Positions 1 to 10,110 are shown, counted from the first letter of the stretch. The stretch is DNA of 28,441 bases from Dimargaris cristalligena (GCA_027576995.1 JANBQC010000364.1:1-28441); one strand, 5' to 3'. The notes: a model not told the origin generated them from the letters alone. Numbers and translations are program-made.

Positions 1-402
1 AACAATAACAACTATAAAAAGGGAATACTTAGGCTAGCAGCGCCAATTCCTTGACTAATCACCTAAATATGGACGGTAGTTTCAATAAAAAGGGTAAAAA
101 TAAATAGGGCAATGCCCAATACTACTATAGCCGTTTGGCTATATCACAACATTTTTGATTTTATAATAATTGTTTAAAAGCACTAATATTTTAAAGAAAA
201 GCAGTAAATATTTGGGAACTCAGATGTAAAGAATTTATTAGGAAAAACAAGGAAATCGATACAGGTTACTAAATCCAGAAAGGTGAAAAGTCACTGGTAT
301 TTATATGTCTGGGGACTAGCAACCCATAGAGCTATTCTTTATTACAGTCAGAGATTTTTTATGTTTAGGATTGATATGCTTATTGAACATTGGGGATTTG
401 CA

Positions 403-474
403 GTAAATTGTGAGTTTGTGGTAAATTACGAATTTGTAGTAAATTATGAACTGATGGTAAATGGCAATCTTGTG
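403..474. repeat. 18-base imperfect tandem repeat, four units
   Basis: Four consecutive 18-base units begin at 403, 421, 439 and 457, each starting with gtaaat. The first three share gtaaatt followed by a variable segment; the fourth has diverged more. Because the period is a multiple of three the array stays open in one frame, which explains the spurious short reading frame across it. I take it as a minisatellite rather than part of a gene. Confidence 0.7.
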
Positions 475-1458
475 GTTGCAATGATGAACCGGTAGTGGTA
501 TTAGCCAGAGATTTCATCATACCAAGACATTTGTATAATATAATAAATCAGGGGCAACAGGGACATCATTAGAGGCAATAGGGGCATTTATGAGGATAGA
601 GTCTCGTTATCTGGGGACAACCTGGGCCTGGTGAGTGGTCGCGCCAAAGGTTATGCTTTTTGAGGAGGGGTTACACTACTTTCTATATATTTAAATGTCA
701 ATTCGAAAGTCAATCAATATCCGGTAGGTATTGTCATTGTATAGGCTTTTTTAACCTATTAAGACCATGTCTTAACCTAACTACTCCCCTGCTGAAGGCC
801 CTAATGAATAGTGTTATATTCCTATAGTAACTATTGCTACCTAGCAACCCCTGTCACAACACTTCACCACTAATCTAAAGACTCCTATATTCCCATCAGA
901 ACCATCCATTTATAGTGGATACTACCTAGTAAGCACACTATTCCTATTGCCGAACACCTCCTTCTGGTTATGTCCCTACATATTAGTACCCCTTTGGATT
1001 GCTATAGTTTGTTTATTGTTTAGCTTACACTTAGGTAGTTTACTCCAACATATCCTTGTACACCAGCCCTCGGGCTAATACTTGTACTCTAAGCACTGAC
1101 GTGTTGATGCTATGGAGCTGCTTCCTACCCTTAAGTCCTGGCTGATATATAATACCCCATGACTATAATAGCCGGGTTCATCATAATTGCTGTACCCAAG
1201 GTTGGATTCTATGCTTGAAGTCAAAAATGCATCAGCTGACCCGGCGGTATACATGCTTCTGTAATTCTAACAGGCTCTAGATAGGCTTGTGAATATTCCC
1301 CCTAACCTCCCTCTCACAGTCGGCCACCACTACAACCAACCCTGACCTGTCCTGGCACTTGGCGAGTTCGACTGAGTGAATAAGAGGGGATGGGTGGGTG
1401 TGTCCCCCCATTCTAAAACAGTCACAATGGGAATCATTGACTAGTCCATTTCGTTAAT

Positions 1459-1465
1459 TGACTCA
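1459..1465 (+). promoter_or_regulatory. TGACTCA motif (Gcn4/AP-1-type bZIP site)
   Basis: A perfect TGACTCA heptamer lies about 115 bases upstream of the epimerase start codon, in the pyrimidine-rich promoter zone. The heptamer is the known core of Gcn4/AP-1-type bZIP sites in fungi. A 7-base match is expected by chance every several kilobases, so function is inferred only from its position. Confidence 0.3.
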
Positions 1466-1579
1466 TCCCCCCTCTTGTTCCTCGGACCATTTTTTATTCA
1501 TCTGTGTGACGTCTCTTTCTTAAGGTCTACTTTATTCCTGATTAACCCCGCCCCCAGCTCGATTGAAATCCCGTTCAAC

Positions 1580-2373
1580 ATGTCCATTACGTCCCAACTC
1601 GGAAGAGCATTCCAGCGGACTGCGGCTCAACGCCATATCGCTACACGTCCCTTCCACACGACGCCAACCACCCGTTCTCTACCCGATAAGGTAAGTATAC
1701 CTCTAATCGCGTAAACAGTTTCGCTGGCTACCTCGCCATTCGGGCTGTTCTGTTCACTAATGAATGGGCGATGGCGGGGTTTCGATTCCGCTTAACCATA
1801 GTCCGGCCCTCCTAAACGCATGGGTCTACTTGGTAAGCTTTATAGGGTCACCAGTTCCTCGAAATAGGAATGATGGCATTCCCTCCTAACCGGTCCACAT
1901 TCTCATTCCCTTCTCTATCTATTTAACCAACACTTGCCCGAAATGATTCTCTTTAGAACTCGCCGCTCTGGAAACTGGGGCGTCTCAACCACGTGGCAAT
2001 CGCCGTTCCCGAAATTGATCAATCGGCCGCCTTTTATCGCGACATCATGGGCGCCGATGTGAGCGAAAAAGTGGCCCTCCCTGAGCACGGTGTGTATACC
2101 GTTTTCGTGAACCTGGGTAATACCAAGCTCGAACTACTGCATCCGTATGGTGACAGCAGTCCCATTGCCAATTTCCTGGGAAAGAACAAGCAAGGGGGTA
2201 TCCACCATATCTGTATTGAGGTGGATAATATCAAAGCCGCCATTAAAGAATTGAGCGCCCGAAAGATCCGCCCTTTGAGCCCAGAGCCTAAAATCGGAGC
2301 CCACAATAAACCCGTTGTGTTCCTTCACCCGAAAGACTGTGGTGGAGTATTGGTGGAACTCGAGGAATCCTAA
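1580..2373 (+). CDS. methylmalonyl-CoA epimerase, mitochondrial (2 exons)
   Basis: Exons 1580-1690 and 1957-2373 are joined across a 266-base GTAAGT...TTTAG intron in phase 0, giving 175 residues, the usual eukaryotic length. The start is the first ATG of the frame; the residues before the intron are rich in Arg, Ser and Thr and lack acids until the end, as in a mitochondrial targeting peptide. Exon 2 opens with WKLGRLNHVAIAVP, the signature start of the vicinal-oxygen-chelate fold. The expected metal ligands are visible: His49, His121 (in GGIHHICIEV) and Glu171 (in GVLVELE). The family interconverts (S)- and (R)-methylmalonyl-CoA between propionyl-CoA carboxylase and the cobalamin-dependent mutase in propionate and odd-chain fatty acid breakdown. 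The gene is convergent with the MRNIP-like gene. Identification is firm. Confidence 0.95.
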
Positions 2374-2522
2374 AGACGGGTCCATTGAATGCGCCCTCTT
2401 TCATGGTTTGTCGCAAGAGGGGTATTCCTCGTTATCCCCCTCGCCATATGCCGGACTGTACAGTCTCTTCTGTCGGACACTCGACCTCTACTAATATCAT
2501 AGTTGTATCTCATAGTAATTAT

Positions 2523-2528
2523 AATAAA
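2523..2528 (+). terminator. candidate polyadenylation signal AATAAA, epimerase gene
   Basis: The first AATAAA after the epimerase stop codon, 150 bases downstream, in a locally AT-rich stretch. Assigned by motif and position only. Confidence 0.35.
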
Positions 2529-2979
2529 CCACCTAGTTCTACTCTGAACTAGCGAATTCCGCCGGGTTGGTCACTATAATTTAAACAGCCAGGGCGCTAT
2601 TCGCCGAGACCCATGTTGGTAATGATCTTACCGATCGATTACAGCCGTTAGGTCAAATGGTAGGTGGGCTTTCGTGATTTTTGTATGGTTCTCTCGTGGA
2701 ATATTCTAGCGCGGTATCACTCGGGGTGTATTCGATTGGACTAGCAGGATACAAAGATAGACACGGGTTGGCTACATCCACAGGAACCTGAGAACCTGAG
2801 CTAGAGGGGATTATGCTCCCATTCATACACTAATCGCCGTAAATTAACCCTTGAATACACCACAGAGCAAGGTGACCCAAAGGACACTCTTTTCAGCCAT
2901 GTAACGTCTCATTAAACAGCATTTCTTGGAATGAATCAAAGAGTCGAATTTGTCCCGGATTAATATACAAATAGGTCAG

Positions 2980-2985
2980 TTTATT
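2980..2985 (-). terminator. candidate polyadenylation signal AATAAA, MRNIP-like gene
   Basis: On the minus strand an AATAAA lies only 6 bases beyond the stop codon at 2992. This would give a very short 3' untranslated region. Motif-based call only. Confidence 0.3.
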
Positions 2986-2991
2986 ATATCG

Positions 2992-4332
2992 TTAAGGCCG
3001 GTCATCATCACTGCCACTATCTGAGGAATTATGGAAATTGCTCCACCGTGACTGGGCCGGAGGTGCAGGGTTACTTGAAGCTGGAACAGACGATGCAGTT
3101 TCTATTAGCGGCGATACCATCTGGTTTAGTGCTGTCTGAGAGCCCGGCCTTGATCCGGGGCTGTGCGAGGGCTGACTGGGGTACCCTGAGAAGGCATTGT
3201 CACTAGAGCTGTTTACGAATGACGACGGTACGCTGGCTACAGAATCGCCTGATATCCCGATCCTCTGGTGGTACAATGGTATAGCCGGCGGGCGTTCCGG
3301 AGATATCCTGGCTCGATATTTATTCATGCTTCGAAGAGATGCAATCAGGCTCGAGCGGGAGGTTGGCATTACATGCGGGGGCGTGCCGGACACCCTCGTC
3401 ACCAGCTCGGTTGGGATCCCATTCGACGGGACGGTGGTTATTGGAGAGGGCGAAGTCGTAGGAAGAGTTACGGGGGTCACCGGGGATAACAGTGGCGGCA
3501 ACTTCGGTTCCGCTTTCATGGGCAACTCCTTAGTAATCGCCGGCCTTGCCAAAAAGGCGGCCATGGTGGTTTGTTTTAATTTATCATCACTGGGTTTCTT
3601 AAGTCTCGATCTCGATTTGATCACCCCTGTACCACCACCACGCCCGGAGAAGGAGGAGGCTGTTGGAGGTGTCGGGGATGTCTTTGTAGATGCCGGAGGG
3701 GAATTCGGTTTTGGCGAGGGCTGTCGCCGCCTGGATCGGGGTATAGCCCCAGAAGTACCCGAATGAATCTCAGAGTCAGCGATTTCGCTTTTCCGTTTGC
3801 CTGCCTGGGGCTTGGGCCGGCCCGACCGAGAGTTCGAAGGTTGGTTTAGTAGAGTAGACACGCTAGTACAATCGTCTTCGTCCGATCCAGATAGATCATC
3901 AGCGATATTAACGAATGTGGCCCATTTTGAATCAGCCGATTGGGTAAGAGGGGCGGCGGGTGGAATGGTTGAGCTGGCTAGAGGTAACGCTACTCTAGCA
4001 TCACCCCCATGTATCCGTTTACCGCCGCTGTCGGCCCCGGTTGGTGGAGTTGTATTTGGCTTAGAATTATCGCCGGATATTACAGTGGCCGCAGCTACCA
4101 GACCCGATGGTGGTGGGTGAGGTGAACTAGTGGGGTGGTCGCCTCGGCGCATATTGAGGGTCTGCACCACCCGGCGACACTCGGCGGAATCCTCCGACTC
4201 GGCGTACACTCGCTTCAAACTTTGGCGCTGGTTACATATTTTACACTGCCACCGGTTGGCTTTTTTCGCCTGGTGGACCTGGAAAGCGCCACAGGGGGCA
4301 TCGAAGCATCGCAGGACTCGGTACAGCGGCAT
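2992..4332 (-). CDS. MRNIP-like zinc-ribbon protein
   Basis: A single open frame of 446 residues beginning at an ATG. Residues 1-64 match the conserved N-terminal module of the MRNIP (MRN complex-interacting protein) family. There is a four-Cys zinc ribbon (Cys9, Cys14, Cys30, Cys33) around FQVHQAKKANRWQCKIC, then CRRVVQTLN. In animals this family binds the Mre11-Rad50-Nbs1 complex and supports ATM signalling at double-strand breaks; a nuclear repair role here is inferred by homology. The rest (about 65-446) is Ser/Pro/Thr-rich and probably disordered, with basic patches such as RSRRRQ. Two copies of an [S][K/R]W..F motif (SKWATF at 135-140, SRWSNF at 428-433) are each followed by a Ser-Asp acidic run. 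It has no introns. It shares a divergent promoter with the COP9 subunit gene. The N-terminal domain is clear; the long tail is not conserved enough to judge. Confidence 0.85.
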   Translation of the reverse strand: MPLYRVLRCFDAPCGAFQVHQAKKANRWQCKICNQRQSLKRVYAESEDSAECRRVVQTLNMRRGDHPTSSPHPPPSGLVAAATVISGDNSKPNTTPPTGADSGGKRIHGGDARVALPLASSTIPPAAPLTQSADSKWATFVNIADDLSGSDEDDCTSVSTLLNQPSNSRSGRPKPQAGKRKSEIADSEIHSGTSGAIPRSRRRQPSPKPNSPPASTKTSPTPPTASSFSGRGGGTGVIKSRSRLKKPSDDKLKQTTMAAFLARPAITKELPMKAEPKLPPLLSPVTPVTLPTTSPSPITTVPSNGIPTELVTRVSGTPPHVMPTSRSSLIASLRSMNKYRARISPERPPAIPLYHQRIGISGDSVASVPSSFVNSSSDNAFSGYPSQPSHSPGSRPGSQTALNQMVSPLIETASSVPASSNPAPPAQSRWSNFHNSSDSGSDDDRP

Positions 4333-4834
4333 GGTGCAAAGCGGAGAGCTGGTGCATGTGGTTTAGTGCGATGTGGGGATCCAATGGAAAAACAAAGATA
4401 GTAGGTTAGAGTGCTCCAGTCAAAATACAGGAAAAATCAGCAATGCGACCATTGGAATAGGCTGAGCAAAATAGGAGGGGCAGTTTGAAGAAAATACTTG
4501 GCCCAGCAAAGAGGAATAAGAGCCGATAAGGCTGACTAGGAACTTTACTATAGTAAAACAACCCTTCTTAGGTGGCGGAATAGTTCGGAGCTCAAATTCA
4601 CACCGCGACGGGAAAGGCCGTTTGCTGCAATAAGGGGAACTTTGCCCTGACAGGGTGGTATTTCCCAAACCCTACACAAGTCCAATGGCGGCTTTGGACT
4701 CCCCCTCTTCCCCCCTCCTTCCTTGACCCTTTTCCTTCCTCCCAGTCACCCGGTTCCATTACCACTTTATTCCGCTCTTCACTTCCGTTCCCCACCACTC
4801 GCCGCCCCTCCCTTTTTGAACCCAAACCTGGTCC
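4333..4834. promoter_or_regulatory. divergent promoter region, MRNIP-like gene / COP9 subunit 4 gene
   Basis: About 500 bases separate two divergent start codons, so both promoters must be here. The clearest element is a pyrimidine-rich tract (about 4700-4744, almost only C and T) upstream of the COP9 gene, of the kind common at fungal housekeeping promoters. I see no good TATA box. Short frames on both strands here look like chance. Confidence 0.55.
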
Positions 4835-6603
4835 ATGTCGTTAACTACGTTTCTGCAGGAAGACGACCGCCCCCCGGTGCAGACATGGACTCTAGCTTAC
4901 TTTGACAACCTGCTGCGCCCCATCGGTGACGATTTGTCCGATTCGGCTGGTTTGACCCAACAACGCACCCAGCTCGGCTTATTCGTTGACGTGCTGCGGG
5001 CCAGTGGCCCCGACTCAGCCTTGGAAATACAGGTCCTTGAGTTGCTCCTAGAGAAACTTCAGCCGCGTGCTCTATCATTTGAGGAAGTGGTAAGTCCGCT
5101 AAACTAAACTTCGTTTGAAATACGGCCCTCTTCCCCCGTGGTAAGCCTAGACACCAACTGTTGTACCATTCGATACATCCTTCGAATATGCCTATGCCAA
5201 TAATGTGGGGGTGGGGAACCTAGCTTACAACTTGTTGGCCAATGTCTGTTGTTATATCCCGGTCCGTCAACTGAGCCGTTTGCTTGAATTTATAATGCTT
5301 AATGTACCCCACCACCCCCGTATCCGCTACCCAGGTTGTATCTGCACGAGAGCGGCTAGCCGATCTATACGAATCGACGGGGCAATGGATACCGGCCGCA
5401 CGGGCTCTTCAAGGGATTCCCCTAGACAGCGCCCACCGCCCCAATTCGAACACCTATAAACTGGCCGTCTATATCCGCCAAGCTCGCTTGTTCTTGGCGG
5501 CCCATGACCCGCTCTCCGCCGAATTGGGGCTCAACCGGGCGGCCAGCCTAATCTACGACTGCGAGGGACCGAATCAACTACTCCAGTTTAAGCTTGCCCA
5601 GGCCCGAGTGTTCGACAGTAAACACAAGTTCCTGGAGGCTCAGACCAAGTACTATGACGCCAGCCTTGCCACTCAGCTGTCGGAGGACGATCGTATGAGC
5701 GCTCTGTAAGTCCATACAAGATAGATAGATATATGTACCTTGTTTGATGTGTGAGACTCACTATTGATATCGCACGCCTTCAACGGTCGATTACTGGTTT
5801 ATGGTAGATTGTCCGCGAGTTTTTTCTGTTTTTCATATTCGTGATATCCACCTTATAGTATTCGACCCTAACCAACCCTCCTCCTCTCTACCTTCTCGCC
5901 TTTAACTACTACTAGATCGCGGGCCATGGTTTGCGCCATCATCGCCAGCACCGGGCCCCAGCGCACCCGAGCCTTGGCCCAGCTCTTTAAGGACGACCGT
6001 ACGCGGACCTCGCCCCTCTTCCCTATGCTCGAAAAAATGTACCACGGTGGCCTGATCCAGAACGCCGAGATTGTGGCCTTCCGCCACGCCCTGGCTGAGC
6101 TGGGTGGGGATAATAGGGCGGACTTAGCTGCAGCTCTGCCTTCCCCGTCTACTTCAGGCAGTCATAATTCAACCACCCGTACCAATACAAATCTGCCTTT
6201 GGGAAGTGGCCTTAAGAGCCGACTCGAAGGGGAGGTGGATCCCGCTGTGCTCAATCAAGCCATCTGGGAACATAACCTAATAGCGGCCTCCCAAATATAC
6301 ACGGACATGACCCTAGACCACTTGGCCCGTCTACTGGGGGACATTCCCGTCGAACAGGCCGAACATATGGTCAGTCGAATGATCACTCAAGACCGATTGC
6401 CGGCGGTCATTAACCGTACCGACCGACTGGTACTCTTCCACCAACAGACGGATGTAGATGATATTGCGGATGTATCGCTTCGTCGGTATGATGACCAGAT
6501 ACGGAACTGTTGTCTGCTGGTAGACAAGATTGCCGAAACCATTCAAACCAAATACCCGGAGTGCGATCCTAAATCATCGACCCCTAAACCCTGCAGTCTA
6601 TAA
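4835..6603 (+). CDS. COP9 signalosome complex subunit 4 (3 exons)
   Basis: Exons 4835-5089, 5335-5705 and 5916-6603 join to 437 residues, slightly longer than the usual about 400. The introns (245 and 210 bases) both have GTAAGT donors with CAG and TAG acceptors, in phases 0 and 2. The spliced product follows the CSN4 pattern: SFEEV then ARERLADLYESTGQW, a TPR-like helical repeat region (ALQGIPLDS, YKLAVYIRQARLFL, NRAASLI), then IASTGPQRTRALAQLFKDDR. The C-terminal PCI domain is at about 319-400 (EHNLIAASQIYTDMTLDHLA, MITQDRLPAVI). An insertion rich in Ser, Thr and Asn (about 281-303) precedes the PCI and is probably a disordered loop. CSN4 is a structural PCI subunit of the complex that removes Nedd8 from cullins. 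Identification is firm; the exact N terminus rests on the first ATG. Confidence 0.93.
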
Positions 6604-7079
6604 CTACCCTTCTAATTTCTAATGCAATTTGGCAAAGCCGCTCAAGTGGCCATACAAGAATATTATTAATTAATAAAAGAAACCAGTTTCGCATTTTGCG
6701 CACCATAACGGCATTGCACTTGGATCGGGCTTTGATGTAAATGAAATACTAGCCTTCCATCGCCAACCTTATCACCAGTCCCCTGCTTTGCCAAAGGTCG
6801 ATTTCGCCGCGCATGATGCGCTCGTTAGTACCAACACTGTTCTGGCTTCCCTGTGAAGTTCAATATAGTTTTTGCGTCCAGGATGTCGTCATTGTGTCCA
6901 TTGCCTCCGTAGTCTACTCCCTAAATAGTCCACCAACCACCCCCTCCTACATACCATTGCCTTCTTTCTCTCCTGTTTTCTATCCGAACTTAACCTTACC
7001 ACTCCCCACTTATCGACCGGACCCACACCCCTTCACTTAGCCATTCCCATTTGTTCAGCCGGTCAGTTATCTGTTCAGC
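6604..7079. other. intergenic region, COP9 subunit 4 to NDUFA9
   Basis: It holds the 3' end of the COP9 gene and the promoter of the next gene in tandem. The last 150 bases (about 6930-7030) are strikingly C/T-rich, like the promoter of the COP9 gene itself. A frame at 6813-7040 is a by-product of this low complexity. No RNA gene was recognised. Confidence 0.6.
6672..6677 (+). terminator. candidate polyadenylation signal AATAAA, COP9 subunit 4 gene
   Basis: AATAAA within an AT-rich run 69 bases after the stop codon. It is the first such motif downstream and well placed for a fungal 3' end. Confidence 0.45.
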
Positions 7080-8669
7080 ATGGCTCTGTTTCTACCTCGG
7101 TCTACGTGTCGCATTCCCCGGACTGCCATGTGCACATTCGCCACATTCAGCACCACCACCGCAGCAACCAAAGTCGTCCTTTTCGGTGGGCTTGGGTTTC
7201 TTGGTAAATACGTGACCCAGAGACTCGTCCAGGACCCAACGAAGCCGGTGCAGGTCCAGGCGGTTTGTCGTCACCCGCGCCCCGCACTCGAAGCTGAGTA
7301 CCAGCATTGGGTGAAGGAAGCCGGGCTGGGAGGGAACGAAGGCTCCACCATTCGCTCGTTTGCCTCTGTAGATATTACCGATGCAGAACAAGTCCAACAG
7401 GCTTGTCAAGGGGCGGCTCTGATTATTAACTTGGTGGGCATCATGCACGAGTCGCCACCGCGGTATACCTTTGATTCGGTTCAGCACCAAGGGGCCCGAA
7501 ACGTGGCGCAAGGGGCGTGGCAGGCCGGTGCTCGATTGGTACATGTCAGTGCCATCGGCGCTGACCCGCACTCTACCATTCCTTACCCACGCACCAAAGG
7601 TAACTCTTCCCTTCCCCTTCCCCCTCTTCTGACCAACAATCAGGGATAATTAAACCACCCAGCTGGTTGGATATCCCAGTGCAAACCAAGGCTACTGTGG
7701 ATCAACTATGTCTAACACCGGACCAGATTGGTATTAATCCAGATGTACTGAATTGTGGATTGTCTACTTGGCCAATTACGGGCGACCAAAGGTCTTGGTG
7801 AACTGGCCGTTAGAGATGCCCATCCCAAAGCCGTCATTTTTCGACCCAGCATCGTATTTGGCAAGGAGGACGACTTCTTCAATGTAAGTGCTCTTTGTGC
7901 TGGCTTTCTAAAATCCGATCGGTATTATATCTTCCAATGAAATGACATACAACACAAGGGAGCTCTAACCACCCTACTATGCTCACGTCGCTCCTCATTA
8001 GCGATTTGCGCGACTCGCACGTTTCCTACCGGTTATGCCGGTGTTCGGAGGCGGTCACACTAAATTCCAACCGGTCTACGTTAATGACCTAGCGGCAGGG
8101 CTGTGCCGGGTGGCCTGGACTGACGAATACAGCGGAAAAATAATCGAAGCCGGTGGGCCACGCGGTAAGTAGTAGAACCATCTGGTTTTTCTTTTTAATG
8201 ATATATAGAATATGCACTTGATTAATCTGTCGGAATACTGTAGCTCTCTTGGATTAGAAGTCCATTATTTAGAAATTTATGAGTTAGAGGGCCTAGTTTG
8301 GCCATTGAATTTCTCGCGCGGAATCCGTTAACCCTCCCTAACTCTATTGCATAATATGGCTTCTGCACCCTTTTATTTTAAATAATATTAATAACAATAA
8401 CAGTGTACAGCTACCGAGAAATCATGGAATTGACTCTAAAGGAATCAGGCCTACACCGCCCCATAGTTTCGCTCCCTTGGAGCGTTAGTGCTGCTCAGGC
8501 GTGGGTACTTGAAAAACTGCCGCCCAATCTATTCACTTTGACCCAAGACCAGGTCAACCTTCTTAAAATCGACAATGTAGTGAATTCCCATGCCATGACA
8601 CTAGGTGACTTGGGCATACCTTTAACCCCAGCTGAAGCTGTACTTCCAATTTGGATGGGGCATAGTTAA
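7080..8669 (+). CDS. NADH:ubiquinone oxidoreductase 39-40 kDa subunit, NDUFA9 family (4 exons)
   Basis: Exons 7080-7599, 7792-7883, 8002-8164 and 8404-8669 join in frame to 346 residues. The introns are 192, 118 and 239 bases, all GT-AG. The N terminus (about 1-28; Arg, Ser, Thr, few acids) suits mitochondrial import. A Rossmann nucleotide-binding motif follows (VVLFGGLGFLGKYV, Gly36/39/42), then LVGIMHE, and later AVIFRPSIVFGKEDDFFN, QPVYVNDLAAGL, and near the end a DQV...LGDLGIPLTP segment. These are the landmarks of the atypical short-chain dehydrogenase-like complex I accessory subunit, which carries a tightly bound NADPH and stabilises the Q-module junction in the mitochondrial inner membrane. 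Intron 1 is unusual: it ends in AAAG and its two junctions share the 9-mer ACCAAAGGT. Splice choices are supported by continuity with the family pattern (YPRTK then GLGELAVRDA). Identification is firm. Confidence 0.93.
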
Positions 8670-9600
8670 TCATTTCCCTCGTATCTAGGGTTAATCCGAT
8701 AAAAGGGCCGCCAATTTCTGTGACAGCTTGCTTCTTTTGGATATTGGTATAAGACACCAACCCCGACGTTTATTTATACCCAACGAGTACAACCATGTAC
8801 CCCCGCGCACAACAATTCAAGCGGCCAAACTGTCTTAATAAATTGTTCTCAAATCACCGACATTATACCGCTTCATATTCCCAAAGCATAGTCGACACTT
8901 CAAATATATTACCATGGGCATCATGTTCACAACTTACGACGGCAAACTCTGCGAGTTCTATCTCTACGCATCAACAGCGACTCAATAAGTATTTACTCAA
9001 ATAGTGGATTTATAATATCGGAGTGAGGCAAGATGGGGGACAGTGTATTTAATAGTGATTCAACTCCCCAAAACGCATTCACGAGTGCAATGGTTGTGCG
9101 TACTTTTAGTCATATAAATCGAAGTAGGTTGGCGGTGCAGCCGGCAGTAGGAGATGTGTTCAACCACTTAGTATGGCGAGCTGTACCAACATGATCGGTA
9201 CGCTATATGGCGGTTATCAATTTTCACAATTGATTTTACATATGGGAGAAGTTCATTCAGGCTGCATAATGAAAAATCCATTGGATGCGGCCAATATTAC
9301 TGGTTAAAAGCTATTCTCACATATTCGCCCATACACGTATATTGTAAAACCTTATACAGCTGGTTTGAATTTTACCCATATTTATTGGGATTGGTGTGTA
9401 AGTAATATTATACAATATGGTAATTACCCTAAAGAGTATGGTATTATACTCGCGGATACACGCTCAAGGTCAGCAAGAGGGATGGAGAGAGAGAGAGCAG
9501 CTACCAGATTAATTCAAAATTAACCGCAGATACTCAATATCTGTCAAAACTAGACGCCGGTTGAACGAATGAAAAATAGTAGTACGAACATTAGTGCCCA
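8670..9600. other. intergenic region downstream of NDUFA9
   Basis: AT-rich spacer between the end of NDUFA9 and the stop of the secreted peptide gene facing it. Apart from AATAAA motifs and a short GA repeat (9485-9497) I see nothing. The short frame at 8795-9004 is not protein-like. Confidence 0.6.
8837..8842 (+). terminator. candidate polyadenylation signal AATAAA, NDUFA9 gene
   Basis: AATAAA 168 bases after the NDUFA9 stop codon, the first clear one downstream. Motif-based only. Confidence 0.35.
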
Positions 9601-9765
9601 TTATTCATTTTGTTTTTTCTGGTCGACGGCTTCGGGGAACCAGCTAAAGATGTCGCGACGCTGGAGGGCGAACGGGTGATCGGCAGCTTGGATGCTAGGT
9701 GTGGGCAGAGCTATGGCAATAGCACTAACGGTGGCCAGAAAGACAGCGGCGAAAGTGACACGCAT
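9601..9765 (-). CDS. small secreted peptide precursor with Kex2-like site
   Basis: A 54-residue open frame from ATG to TAA. Residues 1-20 form a textbook signal peptide: MRV, then an uninterrupted hydrophobic stretch of Ala, Val, Phe, Leu and Ile, ending ALPTP. The short mature part contains a dibasic Arg36-Arg37, the usual cut site of the Golgi protease Kex2. Cleavage there would release a 17-residue C-terminal peptide starting DIFSWFPEA with a Lys-rich end. Codons favour C or G at third positions, like the housekeeping genes and unlike the surrounding spacer. The upstream CT-rich leader and a TATA box 216 bases before the ATG support transcription. There is no GT donor near the end that would extend it. 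I do not recognise a family. It could be a pheromone-type precursor, another signalling peptide or an effector-like peptide. There is no Cys residue, so it is not a disulfide-stabilised defensin-like peptide. Confidence 0.75.
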   Translation of the reverse strand: MRVTFAAVFLATVSAIAIALPTPSIQAADHPFALQRRDIFSWFPEAVDQKKQNE

Positions 9766-9980
9766 GGTGGAAACAAAGATAGGTTAGGATAAAGGCGTTT
9801 GGACGAGGGGGGGGATATTATAGGTAGCGATTATTGGCCTTAATAAATTATAAGATTGATCTATGGGCGGAGAGAATAGTTTAGTAGAGTACAGACGAAT
9901 AGTTAGGGGAACCTGGGTGGTAGAGATGGGGGGCAATGTTAAAGCTTGATTGGAGTTTGGGTTGGGAGATAAATGCTGGG

Positions 9981-9990
9981 TTTTATATAC
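9981..9990 (-). promoter_or_regulatory. TATA box of the secreted peptide gene
   Basis: On the minus strand the sequence reads GTATATAAAA, a consensus TATA box, 216 bases before the ATG. It would place transcription start about 180 bases upstream of the coding region, leaving a leader that turns CT-rich close to the ATG. Confidence 0.5.
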
Positions 9991-10110
9991 AGTGACCTCG
10001 GTGGTATAGTCCTTGCCCTGGGTGAACCCATCCCCAAGGCATACAGCAGGGTGAAGATTTTGGGGGCAGTTGGGAGAGGCACAGCAGACGGAGAGTAGGG
10101 GATATTTGGG

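Larger units (their letters stand above)
1..1579. other. AT-rich intergenic region upstream of the epimerase gene
   Basis: I see no convincing gene here. The only longer frame (283-495) contains an 18-base tandem repeat and has no recognisable protein character. The last 200 bases are pyrimidine-rich near the gene start and probably hold its promoter. A GGGG/CCCC-rich imperfect inverted repeat (about 1380-1398 against 1458-1479) and a TGACTCA motif lie in that promoter zone. Confidence 0.6.
2374..2991. other. intergenic region between convergent genes
   Basis: About 620 bases of mostly AT-rich sequence lie between two stop codons facing each other. It must contain both 3' untranslated regions. 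Apart from candidate AATAAA signals at both ends I see nothing in it. Confidence 0.7.

Noticed and set aside
3197..3766. 189-codon plus-strand frame
   Set aside because: Antisense shadow of the MRNIP-like gene, whose own frame is longer and has a recognised zinc ribbon.
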